Source of the DNA: Caulobacter sp.
GTDB taxonomy: Bacteria > Pseudomonadota > Alphaproteobacteria > Caulobacterales > Caulobacteraceae
NCBI GenBank assembly: GCA_016125585.1
Contig: WGLL01000004.1
Span: forward strand, 1 to 64,000
Direction of reading: 5' to 3'
DNA: 64,000 nucleotides
Under the pieces are notes generated by a model that worked only from the letters and a program-made list of their open reading frames with translations, made no database searches and had not been told where the DNA came from. The translations under genes were made by a program, and so were the position numbers. Positions 47,674 through 55,972 of the stretch are shown piece by piece (positions within the stretch are counted from its first letter, which is position 1; the number at the start of each line of letters is the position of its first letter).

Positions 47674-49521
47674 TCAGTCCCCGAACACCGGTCCGGTCCG
47701 CGCAAACTCCGACCCCTCGTCCCCGTCCGCCATCGGATCCTCGAACACCCGCCCCGCCGAGGCATAGTCGTCCACCGGACCCCTGACCGGCAGGCTCAGC
47801 TGGTCCAGGGCCCGGCCGATCAGCGACAGGCAGTCGACCTCGTCGTCGTGCCGACCGGCCGGAAAGGCCACGCATTCCTCGATGAAGCAGTCGCCGTCGG
47901 CGTCGTCGCGCACATGCACCCGGCCGGCCATCACCAGGCTCTGCGCCGCCCGCGCCCGGGCCGGCTTGTCCTGCGACGAGGCCAGCCATTTGAGATCGCA
48001 ATGCACCCGCCGCTCGCGCATCTTGGACAGCAGCATCGGGCCCACCGCCTTCTGGATCACCCCCGCCTCGCCGAACCAGCGGCGGATGCCGCCCAGCGGC
48101 CGGAACCGTTCGATCAGCGACACCTGCGCCTCGATCCAGACATCGGCCGATGTCTGTCCGCCCCAGGCCGCCACCCGCCACAGCCCGCCCCGGTCATCCA
48201 GCCCCCAGACGGTCAGCCGCGTATAGTCGCCGCGCCCCTCGCTGACCGCATAGTCGCTGGCGCCGTAGTAGCGAAGGTCGGCCGGCAGCTCGGGGTCGGC
48301 GAAGCGGCGAAACTTCGAGCGCTCGAAATAGCTGCCCTCGTCGGGCCTGGGCCGCTGCTGGAACAGGGCGTTCCAGGTGCGGGGATTGACCCTGAACTGG
48401 CTCCAGTGCTCCGGCCCCCAGTATTCCGGCCACAGATACTCGCCCGCCGCCCGGCCCAAGGGATCGTCGGCCCGCTCGGCCTGGGCCGGCAGGTTGACCA
48501 CCTCCCAGACCTCGCCGTCGCGACAGGCGACCGGCCCCGAGCGCCCGTCATAGTCTGCCGGCAACAGCTGGCCGGCCAGGTCGTCCTCGTGCCAGCGGGT
48601 CTGGATCAGCACGATCCGACCGCCGGCCTTCAGCCGGGTGCGGACGGTGTCGTCGAACTCCTCGCGGGTGCGCCGGCGGATCAGGGCGCTGTCGGCCTCG
48701 GCCCGGCCCTTGACCGGGTCGTCGATGACGATCAGGTCGGCCCGGTTGCCGGTCAGCCCGGCCAGGATGCCCGCCCCCATCCAGTCCGAGCGGTTGTCCA
48801 GCGACCAGGACCCTGCCCCCGCGTGGGACTTCAGCGGCCCGACCCCGAACACCTGGCGAAACACCGGCTGCCGCGCCACCGCCCGGGCCCGCCGCCCCCG
48901 CCGCACCGCCAGATCGCTGGCGTAGGTCACCACCAGGACGCTGCGGTCGTCGCCCTTGGCCAGGAACCAGGGGGTGAAGACATCGACCGCATAGGTCGAC
49001 TTGGCCGCGCCCGGCGGCATGAAGCACATCACCCGCTGCAGATCGCCGGCCTCGACCCGCTCGAGAATTTTCAGCCAGTAGCGGTGATGCGCCGCCAGCT
49101 TCAGCGGCCCCTCGCCGCTCCGCCTGCCGCGCCCGACGCCCGGCACATCGATCAGCCGCACGAAGGCGGTCAGGTCGTAGCGGGCCCGCCTGGCGCTGCC
49201 GCCGCCCACCCCGGGCGCCGCCTCCCGCGCTCCGGCGGCGACCAGCGCGCCCTTGGCCGGCCCCCTTGGCCGTCCCGGCCTCGCCCGCTTGCGCCCGGTC
49301 TCCGGCCGCCCGGCCGCCATCTCCCCCGGCCGCGCATGGCCCAGCGCCTCGAGCTGCGCCCAGTGCCGCGCCGGCACCAGCCCGTCGCTCACCCAGGTGT
49401 CCACCGTCCTCCGCCTGCGCTCCAGCGCCACGGCCAGGGCCTCGCGGTCGGCGATGTCGGTGAGGATCTGACGATGGGTGCGGGCGGGCGGATCCAGCGG
49501 ATCCTCTATCGAAGCGGCCAT
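47674..49521 (-). CDS. Phage-type terminase large subunit, isolated
   Basis: 615 residues. An N-terminal segment (ILTDIADREALAVALERRRR, VDTWVSDGLVPARHW) resembles a DNA-binding helix-turn-helix. The packaging ATPase has Walker A in MPPGAAKSTYA (residues ~168-178) and Walker B in LIVIDDPVKG, with a coupling motif QTRWHEDD. The nuclease half has Asp in YGASDYAVSEGRGD and a late DDEVD. It is close to the terminases of alphaproteobacterial prophages and gene transfer agents. No portal, capsid, small terminase or integrase gene is near. All motifs look intact. ATG at MAASIEDPLD. Confidence 0.88.
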   Translation of the reverse strand: MAASIEDPLDPPARTHRQILTDIADREALAVALERRRRTVDTWVSDGLVPARHWAQLEALGHARPGEMAAGRPETGRKRARPGRPRGPAKGALVAAGAREAAPGVGGGSARRARYDLTAFVRLIDVPGVGRGRRSGEGPLKLAAHHRYWLKILERVEAGDLQRVMCFMPPGAAKSTYAVDVFTPWFLAKGDDRSVLVVTYASDLAVRRGRRARAVARQPVFRQVFGVGPLKSHAGAGSWSLDNRSDWMGAGILAGLTGNRADLIVIDDPVKGRAEADSALIRRRTREEFDDTVRTRLKAGGRIVLIQTRWHEDDLAGQLLPADYDGRSGPVACRDGEVWEVVNLPAQAERADDPLGRAAGEYLWPEYWGPEHWSQFRVNPRTWNALFQQRPRPDEGSYFERSKFRRFADPELPADLRYYGASDYAVSEGRGDYTRLTVWGLDDRGGLWRVAAWGGQTSADVWIEAQVSLIERFRPLGGIRRWFGEAGVIQKAVGPMLLSKMRERRVHCDLKWLASSQDKPARARAAQSLVMAGRVHVRDDADGDCFIEECVAFPAGRHDDEVDCLSLIGRALDQLSLPVRGPVDDYASAGRVFEDPMADGDEGSEFARTGPVFGD

Positions 49522-49582
49522 GGCCAACTGTATCAAAAATACAGCCCCCGGAGAAGCGCCGCGCCCCTCCGCCGCCCCCATC

Positions 49583-49640
49583 CGTCATCCCGGGCGCCCA
49601 AAGGGCGACCCGGGACCCAGGGGGGACAGGGCGCGGGCCT
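49583..49640. repeat. Dispersed repeat, family 2, single arm
   Basis: 58 bases from CGTCATCCCGGGCGCCC to GCGCGGGCC. It matches 51032-51089 in direct orientation with about one mismatch. It lies just beyond the 3' end of the glycosylase-like gene. Confidence 0.85.
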
Positions 49641-49660
49641 TACGGCGTCAACCCACAGCG

Positions 49661-50767
49661 TCAACTGCCGGCCAGAGACCGGCGAACCAGCAGATCTATG
49701 ACCTCCGGCGAGACTGCCGGATCGAAGTTCACCCACGCGGCGCCTTGTTGCCCACGGAGCAGCCCCGTCGCCCGAACCGCCTCCCGCATGCTGTCGGGAA
49801 AGCCGATAGCGATATGGCCCGACTTGGGATGAAGCTTGATGATCCAGCCCTTTCCCGTCGCCCGCAGGTAGCGCAGACCGGGTCCATTGTTTTCCTCCAC
49901 GACCAGTGACGACGCCGCCGAGATCGTGGTGTCCAGTCGGGCGAACGCTGTCCGAACCCAATCGTGGCAGGCTGACAGCTTGTCCTCGACGAGCGCCCGC
50001 CCCCTGTCGGTCTGCAAACGTGTCGTCGTAGTCAGCGCTTTGTGCGCCTGCGCCTGCGCCTGCGGGCTCGCGAAACCAGCTGGAACGCCCTCACGGACCG
50101 CCTGCCTGATGGCATCCTGAATAAGACGCTTCTGGACGGCGGTTAGACCGAAAGCTCCGGTCCAGTGTTTGGTGAACACCCAGGGACGCACGCCGTCGCA
50201 GTAAATCTCCGCCACGCGGGCGCCCGCGTCCTGAATGGTCCTTAGGGGTGTAAGACCATATAGCCGGGCGCACAGGCCCGCCGACCCCAGTCCCGGCGCG
50301 ACCACCGCCTCGGGCTGATAGACCTCGATCAGGTCCCTGTTCATATCGCGGCAGAAGTCGAGGTGCGGTGATTTGGCGAGGGGACCGAAGCGCTCGCCGA
50401 ACACGCGCAGGTCCGGCGAGCTCCAGAAGAACACCTCAGCCAGCACATAGTCAGCATGGTCCAGATAGTCGCCTGCCAGTCTCGCCCACCGCAGGGCGCT
50501 GCCGGACGGCTCGGCGCGGCGGTGAAAATCGAAGCGGCTGGTCTCTTCAGTGGGCGTGGGAGAGAGATCCCAGTCCCGCTTGGTCTCGCCCGGGTTGATC
50601 CCCATGACGACGAACCGGGGCAAGCCGTCCGGCGGGCTTCGAAGATCGTAGAGGAAGTGGTGGGCGCTTTTCAGTTCCGGGTGGCGCGCCGTGTAGGCGG
50701 CGATCCTCTCGATATTGGCGGCGAGACGGGCCGGTCCCTTCGGGTCGGCGCCGGAATGTTTCAACAT
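49661..50767 (-). CDS. Uracil-DNA-glycosylase-like protein with an extra C-terminal domain
   Basis: 368 residues. The N-terminal ~230 residues contain RFVVMGINPGETKRDW, which resembles the GxNPG motif of the uracil-DNA glycosylase superfamily, and later VYQPEAVVAPGLGSAGLC and PWVFTKHWTGAFG in place of the usual HPS motif. The C-terminal ~100 residues (from LVEDKLSACHDWVRTAF; GKGWIIKLHPKSGHIAIGF) form a second domain I do not recognise. Start ATG at MLKHSGADP. Codon use is less GC-biased than neighbouring genes, and copies of dispersed repeats flank it, both hinting at acquisition. DNA repair or defence is possible; catalysis is not assured. Confidence 0.5.
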   Translation of the reverse strand: MLKHSGADPKGPARLAANIERIAAYTARHPELKSAHHFLYDLRSPPDGLPRFVVMGINPGETKRDWDLSPTPTEETSRFDFHRRAEPSGSALRWARLAGDYLDHADYVLAEVFFWSSPDLRVFGERFGPLAKSPHLDFCRDMNRDLIEVYQPEAVVAPGLGSAGLCARLYGLTPLRTIQDAGARVAEIYCDGVRPWVFTKHWTGAFGLTAVQKRLIQDAIRQAVREGVPAGFASPQAQAQAHKALTTTTRLQTDRGRALVEDKLSACHDWVRTAFARLDTTISAASSLVVEENNGPGLRYLRATGKGWIIKLHPKSGHIAIGFPDSMREAVRATGLLRGQQGAAWVNFDPAVSPEVIDLLVRRSLAGS

Positions 50768-50896
50768 GTGCGTTTCCCTTGCTCGCCCAGACCAACACTT
50801 CGGCATCCGACCGCTCAGGCTGCAATCGCCGTGTCGTTTGACGACGCTATCAGGGGTAGCCCCGTTCGCAACCGTACGTCCGCCCCCTCCCCCTCC

Positions 50897-51003
50897 GTCA
50901 CCACCGGACTTGTTCCGGTGGTCCATTGACTCTAGCCCCCGAAGGCAGCCCCACACCCGCAATCCCGCGCGTATGGACCGCCGGAACAGGCCCGGCGGTG
51001 ACG
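50897..51003. repeat. Inverted repeat, family 1
   Basis: Left arm 50897-50925 (GTCACCACCGGACTTGTTCC onward) and right arm 50973-51003 (ATGGACCGCCGGAACAGGCC onward). Same layout and ~50-base loop as at 7868-7986. Confidence 0.8.
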
Positions 51004-51031
51004 GTTGATAGAGGATGCCACCCCCGCCCCC

Positions 51032-51162
51032 CGTCATCCCGGGCGCCCCAAGGGCGACCCGGGACCCAGGGGGGACAGGGCGCGGGCCCGAAAGCTTCAA
51101 CCCTCCCGTCCGCCGCCCCTGGGTCCCGGCGCTCCGCGCGCGGCGCTACGGCCGGGATGACG
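51032..51162. repeat. Dispersed inverted repeat, family 2, complete copy
   Basis: Left arm starts CGTCATCCCGGGCGCCCC; right arm CCCCTGGGTCCCGGCGC ends CCGGGATGACGG. The left 58 bases match 49583-49640. Confidence 0.85.
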
Positions 51163-51276
51163 GTAAAGTTGCGGCTTCGAACGAACAGCGGCCACGGCCC
51201 ACCCCCTTCCCCCGGGTGAATCTTGCCACGCCCCGGCCGCCCCCCTAACCAGACAGGCCACAGAGGAAAAATTCCC

Positions 51277-52356
51277 GTGAGCGCCATGACCCGTCCCGAC
51301 ATCCGCCGCCCCGAGGCCATCGACGCCCCCTGGCTGACCGCCGTGCTGCAGGCCGGCGGCGTCGACGCCGTGGTCAGGGGGTTCTCGGCGAAGGCGGTCG
51401 GCACCGGCCAGATCGGCGACAGCGTCCGCTTCACCCTCGATTACGAGCGCGCCGCCGAAGGCGCCCCTGCCTCCCTGGTCGGCAAGTTTCCGGCCGCCGG
51501 CGACGAGAGCCGCAACACCGGCGTGGCCCTGGGCAACTACCTGCGCGAGGTGCGCTTCTACCAGCAGCTGGCCCCGACCGCCCTGGTCCACACCCCGCGC
51601 TGCTGGTTCACCGACGTCGACGAGGCGACCAGCGAGTTCGTGCTGATGATGGAGGACCTGGCCCCGGCCGAGCAGGGCGACCAGCTGGCCGGCGTCACCC
51701 TCGACCAGGCGCGGCTGGTCACCGTCCAGGCCGCCCGGCTGCACGCCTCCCACTGGGGCGACGACAGCCTCGACGAGCTGCCCTGGGTCTCCGGCTCGAA
51801 GACGGCGCCGGCCAGCCCGGTGACCGACGAGCTTGTCGCCATGATGTGGCAGGGCTTCAAGGCCCGCTACGCCGACCGGCTGGATCCGGAATGGGTGGCG
51901 ACCGGCGACTGGCTGTCGGCCCACTTCACGCAGTTCGGGGCCGCGCACGACGGGCCGCGCTGCCTGACCCACAACGATTTTCGCCCCGACAACATGATGT
52001 TCGGCACGGCCGCCGGCGGCCATCCGGTGACGGTGCTGGACTGGCAGTCCTTCGCCTACGGGTCCGGGCCCACCGACCTCGCCTACTTCCTTGCCGGGGC
52101 CCTGCCGCGCCAGGTGCGCCGCGACCACGAGGCCGAACTGCTGACCCTCTACCACGACACCCTGACCGCCAACGGGGTCGTCGGCTACAGCCGCGCCGAC
52201 CTCGAACGCCACTACGGCCGGGGCGCCTATCTATTGTTCGGCACCGCCTTCTTCGCCGCCATGGTGGTCAGCCAGACCGAGCGCGGCGACCGCATGTTCC
52301 TGCAGATGCTGTCCAGCGCCAGCGACCACATGCGCGACCACGGCGTGGTGGGCTGA
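51277..52356 (+). CDS. Aminoglycoside-phosphotransferase/ecdysteroid-kinase-like family protein
   Basis: 359 residues of the kinase-like fold. The catalytic loop reads LTHNDFRPDNMMF (HxDxxxxN, with N before D), followed by the Mg-binding VLDWQSFAYG. The N-terminal lobe has SLVGKFPAA (probable ATP-lysine) and the helix Glu in REVRFYQQL. Members phosphorylate small hydroxyl substrates; in bacteria many are linked to acyl-CoA or steroid metabolism, so antibiotic resistance should not be assumed. GTG was chosen because GAGGAA lies eight bases upstream; ATG at 51286 is the alternative. Confidence 0.85.
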   Translation: MSAMTRPDIRRPEAIDAPWLTAVLQAGGVDAVVRGFSAKAVGTGQIGDSVRFTLDYERAAEGAPASLVGKFPAAGDESRNTGVALGNYLREVRFYQQLAPTALVHTPRCWFTDVDEATSEFVLMMEDLAPAEQGDQLAGVTLDQARLVTVQAARLHASHWGDDSLDELPWVSGSKTAPASPVTDELVAMMWQGFKARYADRLDPEWVATGDWLSAHFTQFGAAHDGPRCLTHNDFRPDNMMFGTAAGGHPVTVLDWQSFAYGSGPTDLAYFLAGALPRQVRRDHEAELLTLYHDTLTANGVVGYSRADLERHYGRGAYLLFGTAFFAAMVVSQTERGDRMFLQMLSSASDHMRDHGVVG

Positions 52357-52550
52357 ACCGCCTCCCCGGCGCAACCGCGTTCGCCGAAATTTGACACTCC
52401 GCGACCGGCCGGTAACCTTGCGCCATCGATTCCATGCGCGGGACCGGCCCCCTCTGCGGCCGGCGGAGCGCACCCGCGGCGGGCCGCGGACCCCCTTGAT
52501 GCGGCGTCCCGACCCTGATGGCGGCTTCAAGAACCCTGGGGGAGAAATCC

Positions 52551-53996
52551 ATGCGCATTCGTCGCATACTTGCTGTTGTCGCGGGCGTGTTCGCCCTGAC
52601 CGTCACCCTGCTGGCTCTGGGCAGCATCGGTCATCCCGAAGCCCTCAACCCGCCGCATCGCCCGGCCTCGGCGATCCGCATCGACAATGTGCGGCTGGTG
52701 TCGATGGCGGCCGGCGCGCCCCAGGTCCAGACCGGCCAGTCGGTGCTGATTGTCGACGGCGTCATCAAGGCCGTCGGGCCCGCCGCCGGCCTGCCCTCGC
52801 CAAAGGGTCTGCAGATCATCGACGGCGGCGGCCAGACCCTGCTCCCCGGCCTGATCGACGCCCATGTGCATCTGTGGGACGAGGCGGAGATGGCCGGCTA
52901 TCTGGTCCACGGCGTCACCTCGATCCGCAACATGTCGGGCATGCCCTTCCATCTGCCCCTCGCCCGGCGGATCGCGGCGGGCCGGATTCTCGGCCCCGAC
53001 CTGGTGACCACCGGCCCGATCCTCAACAGCCCCGGCCCCAACGCCCAGATCAACCACCAGATCGTGGTCACCGAGGCCGAGGCCCGCGAGGCCGTGCGGG
53101 CTCAGCACAAGGCCGGCTATCGCATCGTCAAGGTCTATTCCAACCTCACCCGCGAGGCCTATGCCGGAACGCTCGACGAGGCCCGCCGGCTGAACATGAC
53201 CGTCGTCGGCCATCCGGTTGAGGGCGTCCGCGAGGACGGCATGCCGCAGACCGTCCCCTTCGACATCCCCTTCGAGGACATCCTCGATGACGGCCTGGCC
53301 ACCATCGAACACACCGAATCCATCGCCTGGCACGGCCTGCGGGACCGCCTCGACGAGGAGGCCATGGCGGCCCTGGCGGTTCGCATCGCCGCCTCGGGGG
53401 CGATCGTCGATCCGACCCTGATCGCCCACGACAACCTGGTCCGGGTCGCCGCCTCCAAGGGCGCCTATCTGCGCCGACCGGGAACAGAGACCCTCAATCC
53501 GGTGATCCAGTATCTGGAAAAGGACGGTCACGCCTTCTGGAGCGGGCAGGATCCGGCCCGCCGCGAGGGGCCCCGGTCGGCCTTCTACCTGACCGCGACC
53601 AGGATGATGTTCGACGCCGGGGTCCCGCTGATCGCCGGCAGCGACGCGGGCATCTTCACCAACATTCCCGGCGCCTCCCTGACCCGCGAGCTGGAGCTGC
53701 TGGTCAAGGCCGGCCTGACGCCGCACCAGGCGCTTCGGGCCGCCACCGCCACGGCCGGCCCGGCCATCGGCCTGGCCGACGTCGGCCAGATCGCCCCCGG
53801 CTTCCGCGCCAACCTGATCCTGGTGAACGGCGATCCCCTCAGCAACGTGAGCCTCGTCGAGCATCCGACCTGGGTGATCAGCCGCGGCGTCTGGCTGGAC
53901 CCGCGACGCATGAAGGGCCTCGACAAGGCCTCCCGCCAGACCTCCATCCTCCGCAGCCTGCGCCGGGTGATCGAGACCCTGCTGTCCCAGGGCTGA
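52551..53996 (+). CDS. Secreted or membrane-anchored amidohydrolase-family protein
   Basis: 481 residues. N-terminal hydrophobic segment ILAVVAGVFALTVTLLALGS, then an amidohydrolase barrel: HxH in LIDAHVHLWDE, a possible carbamylated Lys in RIVKVYSN, His in VVGHPVEG and IEHTESIAW, and the last metal Asp in IAGSDAGIF. The fold resembles imidazolonepropionase/prolidase-like enzymes acting outside the cytoplasm. Substrate unknown; peptide or lactone hydrolysis are options. GGGGGAGAA lies just before the ATG. It is convergent with the DUF4166 gene. Confidence 0.87.
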   Translation: MRIRRILAVVAGVFALTVTLLALGSIGHPEALNPPHRPASAIRIDNVRLVSMAAGAPQVQTGQSVLIVDGVIKAVGPAAGLPSPKGLQIIDGGGQTLLPGLIDAHVHLWDEAEMAGYLVHGVTSIRNMSGMPFHLPLARRIAAGRILGPDLVTTGPILNSPGPNAQINHQIVVTEAEAREAVRAQHKAGYRIVKVYSNLTREAYAGTLDEARRLNMTVVGHPVEGVREDGMPQTVPFDIPFEDILDDGLATIEHTESIAWHGLRDRLDEEAMAALAVRIAASGAIVDPTLIAHDNLVRVAASKGAYLRRPGTETLNPVIQYLEKDGHAFWSGQDPARREGPRSAFYLTATRMMFDAGVPLIAGSDAGIFTNIPGASLTRELELLVKAGLTPHQALRAATATAGPAIGLADVGQIAPGFRANLILVNGDPLSNVSLVEHPTWVISRGVWLDPRRMKGLDKASRQTSILRSLRRVIETLLSQG

Positions 53997-54009
53997 CGCC
54001 CCACCCCCA

Positions 54010-54660
54010 TCACGCCGGATCGGCGAACACCCCCTCCTGGAACATCGTCTCCCCCAGCCAGGGATGTTCGAAGGCCAGGGAGAAGCGGAACCGGCCGCCG
54101 CCCAGGTCCTGATGCACGACATGGGCGGCGCCGGGGGTCATCAGTCCCGGGATCGGCAGCCGCACGGGCCCGAGGGTCAGGAAGTAGAAGCGGCTGCGAA
54201 AATGCAGGACGCCGGCCTCCTCGGTCACGGTCAGGGCCATGCCCAGGCCGCCCCGCACCACCTCCAGCAGGCCGCCGTCGGCGTCGACCATCTTGCGGGA
54301 GCTGACCAGGACCGGGGCGCGGCCGGCGAAGCGGTAGGTGCGATCCCAGACCAGGGCCCCGCGCTCGAGATAGACGGCGACCTCGACCGGAACCTGGTCG
54401 CCGGTCCAGGGCGCCAGCGGCGTGCCGATCAGCCGGCACAGCCAGGCGATCAGCCGCCCGGCCAGGCTCGCCCGCACCTCCATCCGTCCGCGGTACAGGG
54501 TCGTCGCCGCCGTCCGATGCACCGCGAACCGGGCCTGCACCGCCGCCGGCAGCCGGGTCCAGGCGGCCCGGCCCAGCAGGGTCTCAAAGTCGATCGGGCG
54601 GGGACGGTGCGCGGCGCGCCGGTCCCTGGTCCCCGCGGTCGCCACAATCTCCATCGCCAT
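54010..54660 (-). CDS. DUF4166-domain protein
   Basis: 216 residues with the pattern I associate with DUF4166: FETLLGRAAWTRLPAAVQARF at the N-terminus, LYRGRMEVRASLAGRLIAWL, WDRTYRF, and FLTLGPVRLPIPGLMTPG. Function unknown; the family often sits beside regulators or saccharopine-dehydrogenase-like proteins. It begins nine bases after the GbsR-type gene and is surely co-transcribed. Confidence 0.75.
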   Translation of the reverse strand: MAMEIVATAGTRDRRAAHRPRPIDFETLLGRAAWTRLPAAVQARFAVHRTAATTLYRGRMEVRASLAGRLIAWLCRLIGTPLAPWTGDQVPVEVAVYLERGALVWDRTYRFAGRAPVLVSSRKMVDADGGLLEVVRGGLGMALTVTEEAGVLHFRSRFYFLTLGPVRLPIPGLMTPGAAHVVHQDLGGGRFRFSLAFEHPWLGETMFQEGVFADPA

Positions 54661-54669
54661 CGCCTCCCC

Positions 54670-55194
54670 CTATCTGCCGATCAGCCCGGCTATGCGTCCG
54701 CCCATGCCGATCAGGCGGATCAGGATCGGCCGCGGCACCTGCCGCATCTGGCCGTACCAGCGGTCCAGCCGCGCCACGAACCCCTGCATGGTCTTCAGGC
54801 GTTCGCGCACATGCGGCGGGGTGTCGGCGTCGCCTTCAGCCTCGGCGACGCAGGCGGCCAGCATCTCCAGGGTCGGGTCGATCTCGCGGCGTTTGCGGCC
54901 GTCGGCGATCAGCTCCAGCATGTCCCAGGGGTCGAGCCGGGCCTCGAAATGGTCGCGCCGGTCGCCCTCGATATGCACCAGCCGGATCAGGCCCCAGCCG
55001 AGCAGTTCCTTGAGGCTGGTGGAAACATTGGACCGCGCCACGCCCAGGGCCTCGACGATCTGCTCGGCGTTCTGCGGCGCGCTGGCCAGGTAGAGCAGGG
55101 CGTGGATCTGGGCGACCGTGCGGTTGACGCCCCAGCGCTGGCCCATCTCGCCCCAGTGCAGGACGTAGCGGCGCATGGCGGGGGTCAGGGTCAT
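54670..55194 (-). CDS. GbsR/MarR-type transcriptional regulator
   Basis: 174 residues. The winged helix covers residues ~25-95: MGQRWGVNRTVAQIHALLYL, then AEQIVEALGVARSNVSTSLK and ELLGWGLIRLVHIEGDRRDHF, the GbsR subgroup pattern. The C-terminal half is helical. ATG at 55194 was chosen; GTG at 55203 and TTG at 55206 are in frame, but TTG would sit inside the palindrome just upstream. It heads a two-gene operon with DUF4166 and probably represses itself through that palindrome. Confidence 0.88.
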   Translation of the reverse strand: MTLTPAMRRYVLHWGEMGQRWGVNRTVAQIHALLYLASAPQNAEQIVEALGVARSNVSTSLKELLGWGLIRLVHIEGDRRDHFEARLDPWDMLELIADGRKRREIDPTLEMLAACVAEAEGDADTPPHVRERLKTMQGFVARLDRWYGQMRQVPRPILIRLIGMGGRIAGLIGR

Positions 55195-55205
55195 GGCGTT
55201 CACCA

Positions 55206-55225
55206 ATTTCTGTCATGACAGAAAT
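55206..55225. promoter_or_regulatory. Perfect 20-bp palindrome at the GbsR-type regulator start
   Basis: ATTTCTGTCA followed by its exact complement TGACAGAAAT. It lies 12 bases upstream of the regulator ATG, where binding would block transcription initiation or elongation. It is AT-rich compared with flanking DNA and the best candidate operator for the regulator itself. Confidence 0.75.
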
Positions 55226-55251
55226 AACTGAAAGTGGGTCCCCTGGCAAAG

Positions 55252-55282
55252 AAAAAAGGGAGGCGACCGTCGGCCGCCTCCC
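55252..55282 (-). terminator. Rho-independent terminator after the TonB-C-like gene
   Basis: On the minus strand GGGAGGCGGCC pairs with GGTCGCCTCCC (one mismatch) around a short loop, followed by six T. Confidence 0.85.
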
Positions 55283-55341
55283 CGTCAGAAGTCCTTGGCC
55301 GGCGGCGAGGGGCCCGAATCCCCCGCCGCCGGCGTCCTCAC

Positions 55342-55707
55342 CTACTGCGCGCCAGTGGCGGAGGGGCCGGAGGCCTGGTCGCCGAGGGTGAAGGTCACGG
55401 TGCGGCCGACCAGGTCGGACGGCGGGCGGGCCAGGTCGGCCTTGCGGGCCGCGTCCTTCACCGCGCTGTCGAAGTCGGTCGAGCCGCTGCTCTCGACGAT
55501 GCGCACGGCGCTCGGGCCCGAGGCGCCCAGCTTGACGCGGATCTTCACCGACTTGCCGCCGCTGGCGAGGCCGGCGTCGGCGACGGTGGTCTGCAGGGCG
55601 GCGCCGGACTTGGCGACCCAGGCGTCGGACCCGGGGCTGGCCTGGGCGACGGAGACGCCGGCGGTCGCGATCAGCAGGGCGCCGGTGAGGCTGAGGAGGC
55701 GGTTCAT
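55342..55707 (-). CDS. Periplasmic protein with a TonB C-terminal-like domain
   Basis: 121 residues: signal peptide (LLSLTGALLIATAGVSVAQA), then one small domain with the TonB-C pattern KIRVKLGASGPSAVRIVESS, GSTDFDSAVKDAARKA and VGRTVTFTLG. It lacks a membrane anchor and a proline-rich spacer, so it cannot work as a classical TonB. It may be a free periplasmic relative of TonB/TolA C-domains. It is a single-gene transcript ending at the terminator 60 bases downstream. Confidence 0.75.
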   Translation of the reverse strand: MNRLLSLTGALLIATAGVSVAQASPGSDAWVAKSGAALQTTVADAGLASGGKSVKIRVKLGASGPSAVRIVESSGSTDFDSAVKDAARKADLARPPSDLVGRTVTFTLGDQASGPSATGAQ

Positions 55708-55972
55708 GGCAGATGTCCTTTTTTCGTTTCTTCCGGGGAGGAAGGGCGACGCCTGTGCATCGCCTACACCCCGGTAGAGGCCGCCGGTCCTGCGAACGGA
55801 TGCGGACAGTCAGATGAAATCTTGGTAACGCGCGGCGCCTCAAGTATCTGGAAGATCACGGGTTTCGCTGCATTGCAGCATAAGCCCTTGGCTTACCGCC
55901 CCACCCCTGTGCTAGAAGAACCGACCCTAGTTGGACGGCCGCGCGACGGCCGCTGTTGAAGGCTTCGCATCC

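Larger units (their letters stand above)
50768..51276. other. 509-base intergenic region with family 1 and family 2 repeats
   Basis: Contains a family 1 inverted repeat (50897-51003) and a family 2 inverted repeat (51032-51162). The last ~100 bases hold the promoter region of the phosphotransferase gene. No gene is credible. Confidence 0.7.

Noticed and set aside
51277..52356. Antibiotic-resistance aminoglycoside kinase
   Set aside because: The fold is shared, but the sequence is closer to the broad ecdysteroid-kinase-like/acyl-CoA-linked group; nothing shows drug specificity.
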